Of a DNA stretch of 5,830 nt, positions 1-5,803 are shown piece by piece; the stretch's first letter is position 1; every line of letters starts with the position of its first letter. This DNA comes from W11650 sp963550755. Lineage in GTDB: Bacteria > Bacillota > Clostridia > Lachnospirales > Vallitaleaceae. The position numbers and the translations under genes are program-made. The notes beneath the pieces are model-generated. The model saw only the letters and a program-made list of their open reading frames with translations, made no database searches and was not told where the DNA came from. The stretch lies in contig CAUVDV010000141.1 of the NCBI GenBank assembly GCA_963550755.1, positions 1-5,830 of the forward strand. The letters are read 5' to 3'.

Positions 1-127
1 AAGTTATGGATAAAGAGATATATTATTCGGATAACGGATTTTGTATGGAAGGAGGAGAATGCAGGGTAATACAGGCACGAGTAGAAAAACAATGTTCTAA
101 TCTGGGAAAATTACGGATCAGGTCTTT

Positions 128-143
128 TAACACAGATGTGTTA
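128..143. repeat. 16-bp palindrome in the left-end intergenic DNA
   Basis: TAACACA-GA-TGTGTTA is a perfect 7-bp inverted repeat with a 2-bp centre. The spacing is too tight for an RNA loop, so a DNA-binding site is more likely than a hairpin. The surrounding 1-215 contains no gene that I can support. Confidence 0.3.
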
Positions 144-215
144 TGTCGTAATTTTATATTATGATGTGGGTATTGAAAATATTTAAATTATATGATTTTT
201 AACTGAATAAATAAG

Positions 216-260
216 AAGAGCGGCTGCAAAATGATTGATTATCATCTGACAGCTGCTCTT
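216..260 (-). terminator. Probable terminator of the minus-strand operon
   Basis: The arms 216-226 and 250-260 (AAGAGCGGCTG and CAGCTGCTCTT on the plus strand) are complementary over 11 positions with one G-T/A-C position. A short inner stem (ATGAT/ATCAT) lies within the loop. It begins 18 nt past the maoC stop. On the minus-strand transcript the stem is followed by a moderately U-rich CUUAUUUAUU. The U-tract is imperfect, so efficiency is uncertain. The structure may also act weakly on plus-strand transcripts. Confidence 0.6.
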
Positions 261-277
261 TAATTCCTTTCTAATCT

Positions 278-733
278 CTACTTTCTTGCTTTCATCATCA
301 GCACCTGAGGGGATTCAAAGATAACAGTGCTGTCCTGATTGACCAGCTTGACCAGCAGTTTTAGGATGCCGCGCCGTGGCTTTTTGCCGGGCAGAATTTC
401 CTGCGGGGTCATTTCCACATGAACGGTATCGCCGATGCACAGCGGTGCCAGATATTTCAGTGACATTTCCATAAAAGCAATGGTTGTGCCTTCAAACAGG
501 CCGGTTTGATTGGACAGACCGGTTGAAATGACAAAACCCAATGCGCCGTGCGCGATGCGTTTGCCGAATAAATTGGTTTTGGCGAATTCCTCATTCATAT
601 GCAAGGGATTGAAATCGCCGGAAACGCCGGCAAAATTAACGATATCCGCTTCGGTGATAGTCCGTCCGCCGCTTTCATAAACCTTGCCCACTTCAAAATC
701 TTCCAAATACATGCCGCGTGGTTGATGTGCCAT
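278..733 (-). CDS. MaoC-like (R)-specific enoyl-CoA hydratase / 3-hydroxyacyl-CoA dehydratase
   Basis: This 151-residue single hot-dog-fold protein belongs to the MaoC/PhaJ family, whose members reversibly hydrate trans-2-enoyl-CoA to (R)-3-hydroxyacyl-CoA in the cytoplasm. The hydratase-2 signature is clear: FAGVSGDFNPLHMNEEFA at residues 34-51, with Asp40 and His45 at the five-residue spacing of the PhaJ catalytic Asp/His pair. It is followed by the family-typical RIAHGALGF segment (59-67). The N-terminal EDFEVGKVYESGGRTITEADI is also typical of MaoC domains. The length is slightly above PhaJ (about 134) and far below double-domain hydratases. The ATG at 733 has GGAGG (742-746) eight bases upstream. 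It is the last gene of the minus-strand set, 168 nt behind the permease. Family assignment is very secure. (R)-stereospecificity follows from the family, and the chain length of the substrate is unknown. A role limited to short 3-hydroxyacyl-CoA is inferred from the neighbours. Confidence 0.92.
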   Translation of the reverse strand: MAHQPRGMYLEDFEVGKVYESGGRTITEADIVNFAGVSGDFNPLHMNEEFAKTNLFGKRIAHGALGFVISTGLSNQTGLFEGTTIAFMEMSLKYLAPLCIGDTVHVEMTPQEILPGKKPRRGILKLLVKLVNQDSTVIFESPQVLMMKARK

Positions 734-832
734 AATTTTATCCTCCTGTAAATTTCAGTACCTAATTTAAAATGATGATCAGTCAAAAGGTTTTGCTGTT
801 TCCGCCGAGCCGGCAGACAGCCATCTTTTTTT

Positions 833-869
833 CCGCTGGCAGTACTTCCTTTCGCTGCTAGCGGTTTTT
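833..869 (+). terminator. Intrinsic-terminator-like hairpin in the permease-maoC gap
   Basis: CCGCTGGC (833-840) pairs with GCTAGCGG (857-864) over eight positions including one G-U, and is followed by five T on the plus strand. This is a terminator shape for plus-strand (antisense) RNA. On the minus strand, where the operon is transcribed, the stem has an A-C mismatch and is followed by A residues. There it can only be an intercistronic hairpin. No plus-strand gene lies upstream that would need it. Confidence 0.4.
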
Positions 870-901
870 ATACTATTTTGTCCATCGCTAAAAGCATTGC
901 A

Positions 902-2236
902 TTATTTAATCCCCAAACTGGCTAAAATAATGCCTAAAATGGTGGCCAGAATCGGAATAATACAAGTAATGACAAACATATATTTATACGCTTTTTTATA
1001 GGTCAGACCCATAACCATCAGGACGGTTACGTTCGGGCCGGCGTGCGGCAAAGAATCCAGTGTACCGGCTGCTATTGCGCAAAGCCGGTGCAAAATCTGC
1101 GGATCAACGCCCTGCGCCAGATAGTTTTCGGCCATCATGTCCATGAACATGGTAATGCCGCCGGAAGAAGAAGTAGTGATAGCGGCGATAATAGCCGTAG
1201 CGGTGGTTGCCGAAATAATCGGAGCAAAGGGCAGAGACAGTGCAAAGTTGGTGAACAGCGAAAAGGCCGGAATGGCTTTGACTACGCCGCCAAAACCAAC
1301 GATTGACGCGGTGTTCATTAAAGCATTGATGCTGCCGGTAGTTGCTTTGTTGATAGCTTCCTGCTTCTTTGCGATCCTTTTCCAGGCGGTTAAAACGATA
1401 AACAGGCTGGCAGCCAGCATGCCCAAGCTGACGGCAAAGGTAGCGTTTAGTCCATTCCGGGTACCGATCAGCTGAATGACAAAAATCAGCACAATCGGGA
1501 TGATGGCCAGGAAAAAGCTGGGTAAATTCTTCTTCGATGCCTCAGTGATTTCTTCGACAATGTCGTTCGGGCCGGCCTCGAAGCCCTCGCCGGCTGCACG
1601 CAGGCGTTTTGCTTCCCACAGCAGGTAAAAATAACCCAGAATGAACATGAAAATGGCTAAAATAATGCCCAGCACCGGAGCGGCCCAAGTGGTCGTGCCC
1701 AGATATTTGGTCGGGATAACATTCGTCAGGGCCGGGGAACCCGGTACGCAGGTCATGACAAAAGTACCGGCGCCAAGCATGATAACACCGGGCATCAGGT
1801 TTTTGGAAATATTGGCTTCTTTAAATACATATAAACCAATCGGATAGATTGCAAAGACGATAACAAAGACCGAAACGCCGCCGTAAGCGATTAAGGCCGT
1901 TGCCAGCAAAACAACCAAAATAGAGTTTTTTACGCCGAAAACGGCCATTAACTTAACAGCAATCACCTTGGCGTAATCACTTTTCGACATAAACTCGCCT
2001 AAAATCGCACCCAGCAGGAACATGATAAAATAAGCGCCGATAAAGCCGACCATATTTTTGGAAAAACTGGTGCCGCCGGAACCGGTAACCAGAGTGTCCC
2101 AAATATCCACACCGCTGGTCAGGATGACGATCATGCTGGCTAAAATGCCGGTGACCAGCATATGAACACCGCGGTATGCCAAAAGGATCAGGACGGCGAT
2201 ACCAACGATCAAACCAATAATACCTAAAGTTTCCAT
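902..2236 (-). CDS. GntP-family permease (gluconate / hydroxycarboxylate : H+ symporter type)
   Basis: This 444-residue, very hydrophobic integral membrane protein has roughly 12 predicted membrane segments (for example residues 3-20, 24-41, 62-84, 103-138 as a pair, 184-207, 238-257, 264-284, 334-355 and 417-441). A charged cytoplasmic-type loop lies at 207-240. Length and architecture match the GntP family, which imports gluconate and other small hydroxy- or keto-acids. Some relatives are annotated as D-3-hydroxybutyrate permeases. Gly/Ser/Thr-rich re-entrant-like stretches (344-363, TTATAII to SSSGG, and GTLDSLPHAGP at 391-401) are typical of such ion-coupled carriers. The frame is open up to 2392, but the first 52 codons cross the intergenic hairpins and encode no membrane-protein-like sequence. 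The ATG at 2236 has GGAGG ten bases upstream and gives the usual family N terminus. The neighbouring CoA-transferase and hydratase suggest a short hydroxyacid substrate; this is inference. Confidence 0.87.
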   Translation of the reverse strand: METLGIIGLIVGIAVLILLAYRGVHMLVTGILASMIVILTSGVDIWDTLVTGSGGTSFSKNMVGFIGAYFIMFLLGAILGEFMSKSDYAKVIAVKLMAVFGVKNSILVVLLATALIAYGGVSVFVIVFAIYPIGLYVFKEANISKNLMPGVIMLGAGTFVMTCVPGSPALTNVIPTKYLGTTTWAAPVLGIILAIFMFILGYFYLLWEAKRLRAAGEGFEAGPNDIVEEITEASKKNLPSFFLAIIPIVLIFVIQLIGTRNGLNATFAVSLGMLAASLFIVLTAWKRIAKKQEAINKATTGSINALMNTASIVGFGGVVKAIPAFSLFTNFALSLPFAPIISATTATAIIAAITTSSSGGITMFMDMMAENYLAQGVDPQILHRLCAIAAGTLDSLPHAGPNVTVLMVMGLTYKKAYKYMFVITCIIPILATILGIILASLGIK

Positions 2237-2246
2237 AAAGTTTTTT

Positions 2247-2251
2247 CCTCC
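2247..2251 (-). promoter_or_regulatory. Ribosome binding site deciding the permease start
   Basis: GGAGG on the minus strand lies ten bases before the ATG at 2236. It fixes the start of the permease inside a longer open frame that runs back to 2392. Confidence 0.75.
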
Positions 2252-2277
2252 TTTTTTAAAAATATCATTCAAAGTCC

Positions 2278-2318
2278 AGCTTTTTCTGCTGGCGGATTTA
2301 TTTAGCAGCAGAAAAGCT
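2278..2318 (-). repeat. Intercistronic hairpin between CoA-transferase and permease
   Basis: The left arm AGCTTTTTCTGCTG (2278-2291) and right arm CAGCAGAAAAGCT (2306-2318) pair over 13 bp with a single bulged T, closing a 14-nt loop. No U-tract follows on the minus strand, so this is not a standard terminator. It ends 27 nt before the permease ribosome binding site and may affect RNA processing or stability, or the ratio of the two products. Just upstream on the mRNA are two smaller GC-rich dyads: 2355-2360 with 2371-2376 (GACAGC/GCTGTC), and the GGCCGC-T-GCGGCC palindrome at 2338-2350. Confidence 0.6.
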
Positions 2319-2394
2319 AAGTTTAGAGTAAACATTTGGCCGCTGCGGCCGGATGACAGCGCAGCAGAGGGCTGTCCGTTTTCGCAAAGCACAC

Positions 2395-3963
2395 CTATTT
2401 AGTGCTAAGCAGTTCTTTTAAACCCATTGGCTGTTCGGCGAAGAGCCGGGCGTCCATCAGCGGAATTTCAGCCGGCAGAATGGGTAAAAATTCCATATAA
2501 GGCAGGATATCCTTTTGAATATCAATCCCCGGCGCTACTTCGCTCAGGACCAGCCCCTCCGGAGTCAAGGTGAAAACGCAGCGTTCGGTGATGAAAAGCA
2601 CCTTTTGCCCAATCTTGCTGCTGTATTTGGAGCTGAATGTAATTTGCTCAACTGTTTGCTTAAACTTGGCCTTTTTGCCTTCTGACAGGATGGCTAGTTT
2701 TCCGTCTTTCACCTTCGTTTCCAGTCCACCGGCGGTAAAGGTGCCGCAGAAAAGGACGGTGTGCGTTGACTGCGAAATATCAATTAAGCCGCCGCAGCCG
2801 GCGATGCGCTTGCCGAACCGGCTGACATTGACATTGCCAGTTGCGTCGACTTCAGCAAAACCAAGGCAGGTCAGGGACAGATTGCCACCGTTATAGTAAT
2901 CAAACTGTGATGTCATCGGCAAAGCCGCCCAGGCGTTGATAGCGCAGCCGAAGTTTTGACCGCCGGTCGGTACGCCGCCGACCAGTCCGCTCTCGATTGT
3001 TAAAAGCAGATGTTCGCCAAGACCCTCTTCGGTGGCGACTGCTGCCACGTTTTCCGGGATGCCGATGCCCAGGTTAACAACGGAATTGGGGGCAAGTTCC
3101 ATTGCTGCCCGGCGGGCAATGATCTTCCGGTCATCCAAAGCGATTTGGTTAAAACCGACATCAGCCCGCTTGTAATAGCCGGCCAAAACCGGGTCATAGA
3201 AGGAGCCGGGAGTCTGCCGGTGATTTTCAAGCGGATTTTCGGAAATAACGATGGCATCGACTAAATTGCCGGGAATTATGACTTTATGCCGCTCAATCGA
3301 GGCACCGGATACATAATTTTTAACTTGAGCGATGACTTTACCGCCCATAGCTTTGACTGCCATGGCGACGTCAAGAGCGTCAACCGGGGCACCTTCCTCT
3401 TCTAGAGTGATATTGCCGTGCTCGTCAGCGGTGGTGCCGCGGATCAGGCCGATATTGAGCCGGGGTATTTTATAAATCAGGTTTTCCTCACCCAGGACAT
3501 CAATTACTTCAACCAAATCCTCGGTTGTGGCCTCGTTCATTTTGCCGCCCTGAAGTCTGGGGTCGCAGAAGGTATCCAGTCCGATACGGGTAATTTCGCC
3601 GAGCTTTCCGGCAGCGGCGGCTCGATACATGTGGGCAATCACGCCTTGTGGGAAATTGTAGGCCTTGACTTTGTTTTCGTTGACCAGTTCAATCATCTTG
3701 CTGTTATTGGCGAAATGGCCGGTAATATAGCGGCTGATCAGGCCGTCATAGGTCATGTCAATAATACCCTGGTCTTTGTTATTGCCATTGCCGGCGGCGT
3801 GCATTACCGTTAAGTTCCGGGGATGACCGGTTTTTTGAAAACGGTCGGCGATGCCCAAATAAAGCTCGCGCGGAACAGTCATCAGCATGAAGCCCGAAAC
3901 AGCAATATTATCACCGTCTTGGATTAACTGAACGGCTTCCTCTAAAGTCATACATATGCTCAT
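2395..3963 (-). CDS. Fused acyl-CoA:acetate/3-ketoacid CoA-transferase (YdiF/Pct type)
   Basis: This 522-residue family I CoA-transferase has the alpha and beta halves joined in one chain, close in length to E. coli YdiF (531) and Clostridium propionicum propionate CoA-transferase (524). It moves CoA between an acyl-CoA donor and a free carboxylate through a glutamyl-CoA thioester. The N-terminal half carries the GDNIAVSGF glycine segment (17-25). The C-terminal half carries NLGIGIPENVA (297-307, oxyanion/CoA loop) and the catalytic segment TIESGLVGGVPTGGQNFG (322-339), with Glu324 as the nucleophile. EVDATGNVNVSRFG and AGCGGLIDIS are further family blocks. The ATG at 3963 follows GGAGG (3969-3973) by five bases; the next ATG (3951) has no such site. 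It is the first gene of the operon, directly behind the promoter at 4015-4043 and divergent from the regulator. Likely substrates are short acids such as acetate, propionate, (hydroxy)butyrate or lactate; the sequence alone does not separate these. Confidence 0.93.
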   Translation of the reverse strand: MSICMTLEEAVQLIQDGDNIAVSGFMLMTVPRELYLGIADRFQKTGHPRNLTVMHAAGNGNNKDQGIIDMTYDGLISRYITGHFANNSKMIELVNENKVKAYNFPQGVIAHMYRAAAAGKLGEITRIGLDTFCDPRLQGGKMNEATTEDLVEVIDVLGEENLIYKIPRLNIGLIRGTTADEHGNITLEEEGAPVDALDVAMAVKAMGGKVIAQVKNYVSGASIERHKVIIPGNLVDAIVISENPLENHRQTPGSFYDPVLAGYYKRADVGFNQIALDDRKIIARRAAMELAPNSVVNLGIGIPENVAAVATEEGLGEHLLLTIESGLVGGVPTGGQNFGCAINAWAALPMTSQFDYYNGGNLSLTCLGFAEVDATGNVNVSRFGKRIAGCGGLIDISQSTHTVLFCGTFTAGGLETKVKDGKLAILSEGKKAKFKQTVEQITFSSKYSSKIGQKVLFITERCVFTLTPEGLVLSEVAPGIDIQKDILPYMEFLPILPAEIPLMDARLFAEQPMGLKELLSTK

Positions 3964-4014
3964 AATTGCCTCCTTCTTTGGAATTATTGATATAAATTTG
4001 TCAAATCCTTTTTC

Positions 4015-4043
4015 TTTATAACATAAATTTAATATTTTGGCAA
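4015..4043 (-). promoter_or_regulatory. Sigma-A promoter of the CoA-transferase operon (extended -10)
   Basis: On the minus strand, -35 TTGCCA (4043-4038; one mismatch to TTGACA) is followed by a 17-nt spacer and -10 TATAAA (4020-4015). A TG one base before the -10 makes it an extended -10. Transcription would start near 4008 and give a leader of about 45 nt before the ATG at 3963. This is the best promoter match in the divergent region. The call is by consensus only; no start site is measured. Confidence 0.6.
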
Positions 4044-4098
4044 GAAAGGCTAAAAATAAAGGTTTTTAAACGCTATTTTGTTTTTGTGTCGTATAAAT

Positions 4099-4154
4099 GC
4101 AACATAAAAACTGGAAATCGGGAAAAAGCTATTGCAAAATTGCGACGATGTTGC
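4099..4154. repeat. GCAACAT / ATGTTGC inverted repeat between the divergent promoters
   Basis: GCAACAT at 4099-4105 and its exact complement ATGTTGC at 4148-4154 lie about 49 bp apart centre to centre. They are between the two divergent promoter candidates, the second one inside the regulator promoter spacer. TTGC also recurs at 4132 and 4140. Spaced half-sites of this sort suit a Fis-HTH regulator acting on both promoters. A 7-bp match in 300 bp can also be chance. Confidence 0.3.
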
Positions 4155-4160
4155 TAATAT
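4132..4160 (+). promoter_or_regulatory. Candidate sigma-A promoter of the regulator gene
   Basis: TTGCAA (4132-4137), a 17-nt spacer and TAATAT (4155-4160), with TG at the extended -10 position (TGC before the hexamer). The -10 matches the consensus at four of six bases. The implied start near 4167 leaves a leader of about 100 nt that carries two A-tracts and a small dyad. The spacer contains ATGTTGC, one half of an inverted repeat shared with 4099-4105. Confidence 0.4.
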
Positions 4161-4176
4161 GAAACGTAGAGAGCGC

Positions 4177-4193
4177 AAAAAAAAGCAAAAAAA
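4177..4193. other. Phased A-tracts in the regulator leader
   Basis: An A8 run (4177-4184) and an A7 run (4187-4193) start exactly 10 bp apart, in phase with the helix. Such tracts produce intrinsic DNA curvature. They lie downstream of the putative start point of the regulator. Confidence 0.4.
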
Positions 4194-4200
4194 TTATTAA

Positions 4201-4219
4201 GAATAGAGTTAAGCTATTC
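4201..4219. repeat. 19-bp dyad in the regulator leader, possible operator
   Basis: GAATAG-N7-CTATTC is a perfect 6-bp inverted repeat, 31 nt before the ribosome binding site of the regulator. It could be a dimer binding site (autoregulation) or a small leader hairpin. The sequence does not decide between them. Confidence 0.3.
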
Positions 4220-4249
4220 ATATTAAAATCTTCTTGATTTGAGGTATGA

Positions 4250-4255
4250 AAGGAG
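4250..4255 (+). promoter_or_regulatory. Ribosome binding site of the regulator
   Basis: AAGGAG is the only Shine-Dalgarno-like sequence near the start of the regulator frame. It sits 13 nt before the ATG at 4269, longer than usual. It lies one base before the in-frame GTG at 4257, which is too close. It therefore favours 4269, with some doubt, over the TTG at 4239. Confidence 0.5.
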
Positions 4256-4268
4256 AGTGACTGAAACT

Positions 4269-5543
4269 ATGATAGAGGGAAAAAGCGAAAAAGCGGAAGA
4301 AAAAAACTTATATAAGATTATTGTTGAAAATTCTTATGATGCTTTGGTTGTATCGGACGCACAGGGCAAAACCGTGATTGCCAATAAAACGACAATGGAA
4401 TCCATGAATCTGACGGAAGCGGAGGTGATCGGTAAAACACCGCGGGAATTGATCGATCAGGGAATTTATACCAATTCTACGATTTTACAGGCGATTGCTA
4501 CCAAAGAACCGGTAACGGGTTTGGTCAATGTGCAGGGCAAACCGCGTTTATCGACCAGTATTCCTTTGTTTGATGAGGAGGGCAATTTAGAATATGTGGT
4601 GACCAATAACCGGTCGGGGCTGGTCATGGACGAGTTTGCCAGTCAACTGGCCTATGAACAGGAGCAGCATGCTTATTACCGGACAATTGCCGATTATTTA
4701 AATAATTATAAGGGCGAGGATATTATCTGTAACAGCCCGCAGATGATGAAAATCATGGAGTTTTGTGTGAACTTTTCCGCTTCTGACAGTCCGGTTATGA
4801 TTTTCGGGGAATCGGGTGTCGGCAAAGAATTGATTGCCTGGCTGATTCATTCACTGAGCGCGCGGAAAAACCACACCTTTATTCCGGTGAACTGCCTGGC
4901 TCTATCGCAAAAGGTCTTTGAAACGGAGTTTTTCGGTGAGCAAAGCATGACAGGGTTCCGGCCGGGCAGCCGGGAAAAGCTGGGCGTTTTGCAGATGGCA
5001 CACAGAGGGACTTTGTTTTTGGATGAGGTCGGCGAGTTGAGTCTGTCGATGCAATCAAAGCTCCTGCGTTTCATTGAAAATAAGGAATCCGAAGAAAACA
5101 GCCGGAAAGGTGATAAGCAGCTGGATGTCCGCCTTATTTGCGCTACCAACCGAGATTTGATGCAGATGGTGCGGGAAAAGACTTTTCGCGAAGATTTGTA
5201 TTACCGGCTGCATGTCATTCCGATTACAATTCCGCCGCTGCGGGAGAGGCCGGAGGATATTGAAGCGATTGGTCATTATTTTGTGCGGAAGTACAATAAA
5301 AAGTACCATAAGCAGGTAATTCTCAGCCCGAAAAATATAGAGGCGCTCAAGCGCTACCGCTGGCCGGGCAATGTCCGGGAGCTGAGCAATATCATTGAGC
5401 GGTCGGTTTTGATCTCGGCGGCGCATAGCCCGCATTTGGCTCTGCACGCGGTTTTCAATGATGAGGAAAGCTTCTTGGCGGTACGCAGGCGGAAAAAGAG
5501 GATCGGGAAAGCTGGACGCTGCCGGTGCCGAATTTGCCGTTAG
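4269..5543 (+). CDS. PAS-AAA+ enhancer-binding-type transcriptional regulator, frameshifted before its HTH
   Basis: As read, this is a 424-residue protein. A PAS sensor domain (about 13-115: NSYDALVVSDAQGKTVIANK and following residues) and a short linker precede an AAA+ domain of the NtrC/TyrR class. The AAA+ motifs are Walker A GESGVGKE (180-187), Walker B LFLDEVGE (249-256), sensor I ATNRDL (292-297), arginine-finger segment FREDLYYRL (306-314) and sensor II WPGNVREL (365-372). The GAFTGA loop is atypical: FFGEQSMTGF (221-230) is about two residues short and keeps only the TG. After about residue 400 the reading turns basic and meaningless and stops at 5541-5543. The expected Fis-type HTH lies in the -1 frame up to 5680, so the intact protein would be about 470 residues. 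The ATG at 4269 was chosen because an AAGGAG (4250-4255) lies upstream, although the 13-nt spacing is long. The frame continues to a TTG at 4239 with no binding site. It is divergent from the hydroxyacid/CoA operon and is its probable regulator; the PAS ligand is unknown. Confidence 0.85.
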   Translation: MIEGKSEKAEEKNLYKIIVENSYDALVVSDAQGKTVIANKTTMESMNLTEAEVIGKTPRELIDQGIYTNSTILQAIATKEPVTGLVNVQGKPRLSTSIPLFDEEGNLEYVVTNNRSGLVMDEFASQLAYEQEQHAYYRTIADYLNNYKGEDIICNSPQMMKIMEFCVNFSASDSPVMIFGESGVGKELIAWLIHSLSARKNHTFIPVNCLALSQKVFETEFFGEQSMTGFRPGSREKLGVLQMAHRGTLFLDEVGELSLSMQSKLLRFIENKESEENSRKGDKQLDVRLICATNRDLMQMVREKTFREDLYYRLHVIPITIPPLRERPEDIEAIGHYFVRKYNKKYHKQVILSPKNIEALKRYRWPGNVRELSNIIERSVLISAAHSPHLALHAVFNDEESFLAVRRRKKRIGKAGRCRCRICR

Positions 5544-5680
5544 ATAAGGCGGTCAGACTGTTTGAAGAGCGTTATATCCAAAGCGTGCTTGACCACTGCG
5601 ACGGACAGCTTCAGGAGACTGCTAAAATTTTGGGAATTCATCGCAGTACCCTGTACCGCAAGCAGAACCGCGAAGAATAG
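5465..5680 (+). pseudogene. Out-of-frame C-terminal Fis-type HTH of the same regulator
   Basis: This is the continuation of the 4269 regulator in the frame one base back. It has no start codon with a convincing ribosome binding site, so it is not an independent gene. It reads through a charged linker (QAEKEDRESW) into LPLDKAVRLFEERYIQSVLD, then GQLQETAKILGIHRSTLYRK, and ends at TAG (5678-5680). The last block is a textbook HTH_8/Fis helix-turn-helix, as at the C terminus of NtrC-type activators. The frame is closed upstream by TGA at 5462-5464, and the main frame is closed by TAG at 5541-5543. The lesion therefore lies between them, most simply a missing base in an A-run (5467-5469 or 5493-5497). 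A sequencing error, a true mutation or, less likely, a programmed -1 shift would all give this picture. Confidence 0.85.
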
Positions 5681-5682
5681 GC

Positions 5683-5748
5683 GCCGCTTTTCCGGTTCAA
5701 TAAATTGCCAATGGTTTGCCTAAGCGGCAGCCGGTTTGGCGGCGGCTG
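5683..5748 (+). repeat. Hairpins downstream of the regulator
   Basis: GCCGCTT (5683-5689) pairs with AAGCGGC (5722-5728), starting three bases after the HTH stop codon. A second dyad, CAGCCG (5728-5733) with CGGCTG (5743-5748), overlaps it by one base. Neither is followed by a T-run, so I do not call an intrinsic terminator. They are the only candidates for the 3' end of the regulator transcript. Confidence 0.35.
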
Positions 5749-5803
5749 AGCAAATTGCAGATGGAAAAGTTGCAGCCGGGTAAACTCAAGGAAAGAAAAA
5801 ATA

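Noticed and set aside
3..164. Plus-strand frame open from the left edge to TGA at 162-164, with ATG at 6 (52 codons)
   Set aside because: The translation shows no recognisable domain, there is no ribosome binding site in view, and a frame of this length in AT-rich DNA is not strong evidence. It could be the tail of a gene entering from the left, but I cannot support it.
809..822. GG-N10-GC on the minus strand before maoC
   Set aside because: The -12 part reads CCGGCTC rather than TTGCA, and the -24 part lacks the CAC. This is chance in a GC-rich stretch.
867..872. TATAAA on the minus strand as an internal promoter for maoC
   Set aside because: No acceptable -35 at 16-18 nt (the best is GCTTTT) and no TG extension.
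2364..2377. GG-N10-GC on the minus strand in the CoA-transferase/permease gap, possible sigma-54 site
   Set aside because: Only the two dinucleotides fit. The flanking bases (GGACAG, CTGCT) match TGGCACG/TTGCA poorly, and the site is part of GC-rich dyads that explain it better.
2237..2392. N-terminal extension of the permease frame back to 2392
   Set aside because: The extra 52 codons run through the intercistronic hairpins and encode no typical permease sequence. The GGAGG before 2236 fixes the start.
1043..3813. Several plus-strand open frames of 68-131 codons opposite the permease and CoA-transferase
   Set aside because: They are shadows of the minus-strand genes, with no domains and no ribosome binding sites. 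The minus-strand frames carry the family motifs.
4063..4080. cre-like (CcpA) sequence with an AAACGCTAT core
   Set aside because: The conserved TG at the left and CA at the right are both missing, so it falls short of a credible cre site.
5055..5447. Minus-strand open frame opposite the AAA+ domain
   Set aside because: Antisense shadow of the regulator; the plus frame carries sensor I, arginine-finger and sensor II motifs.
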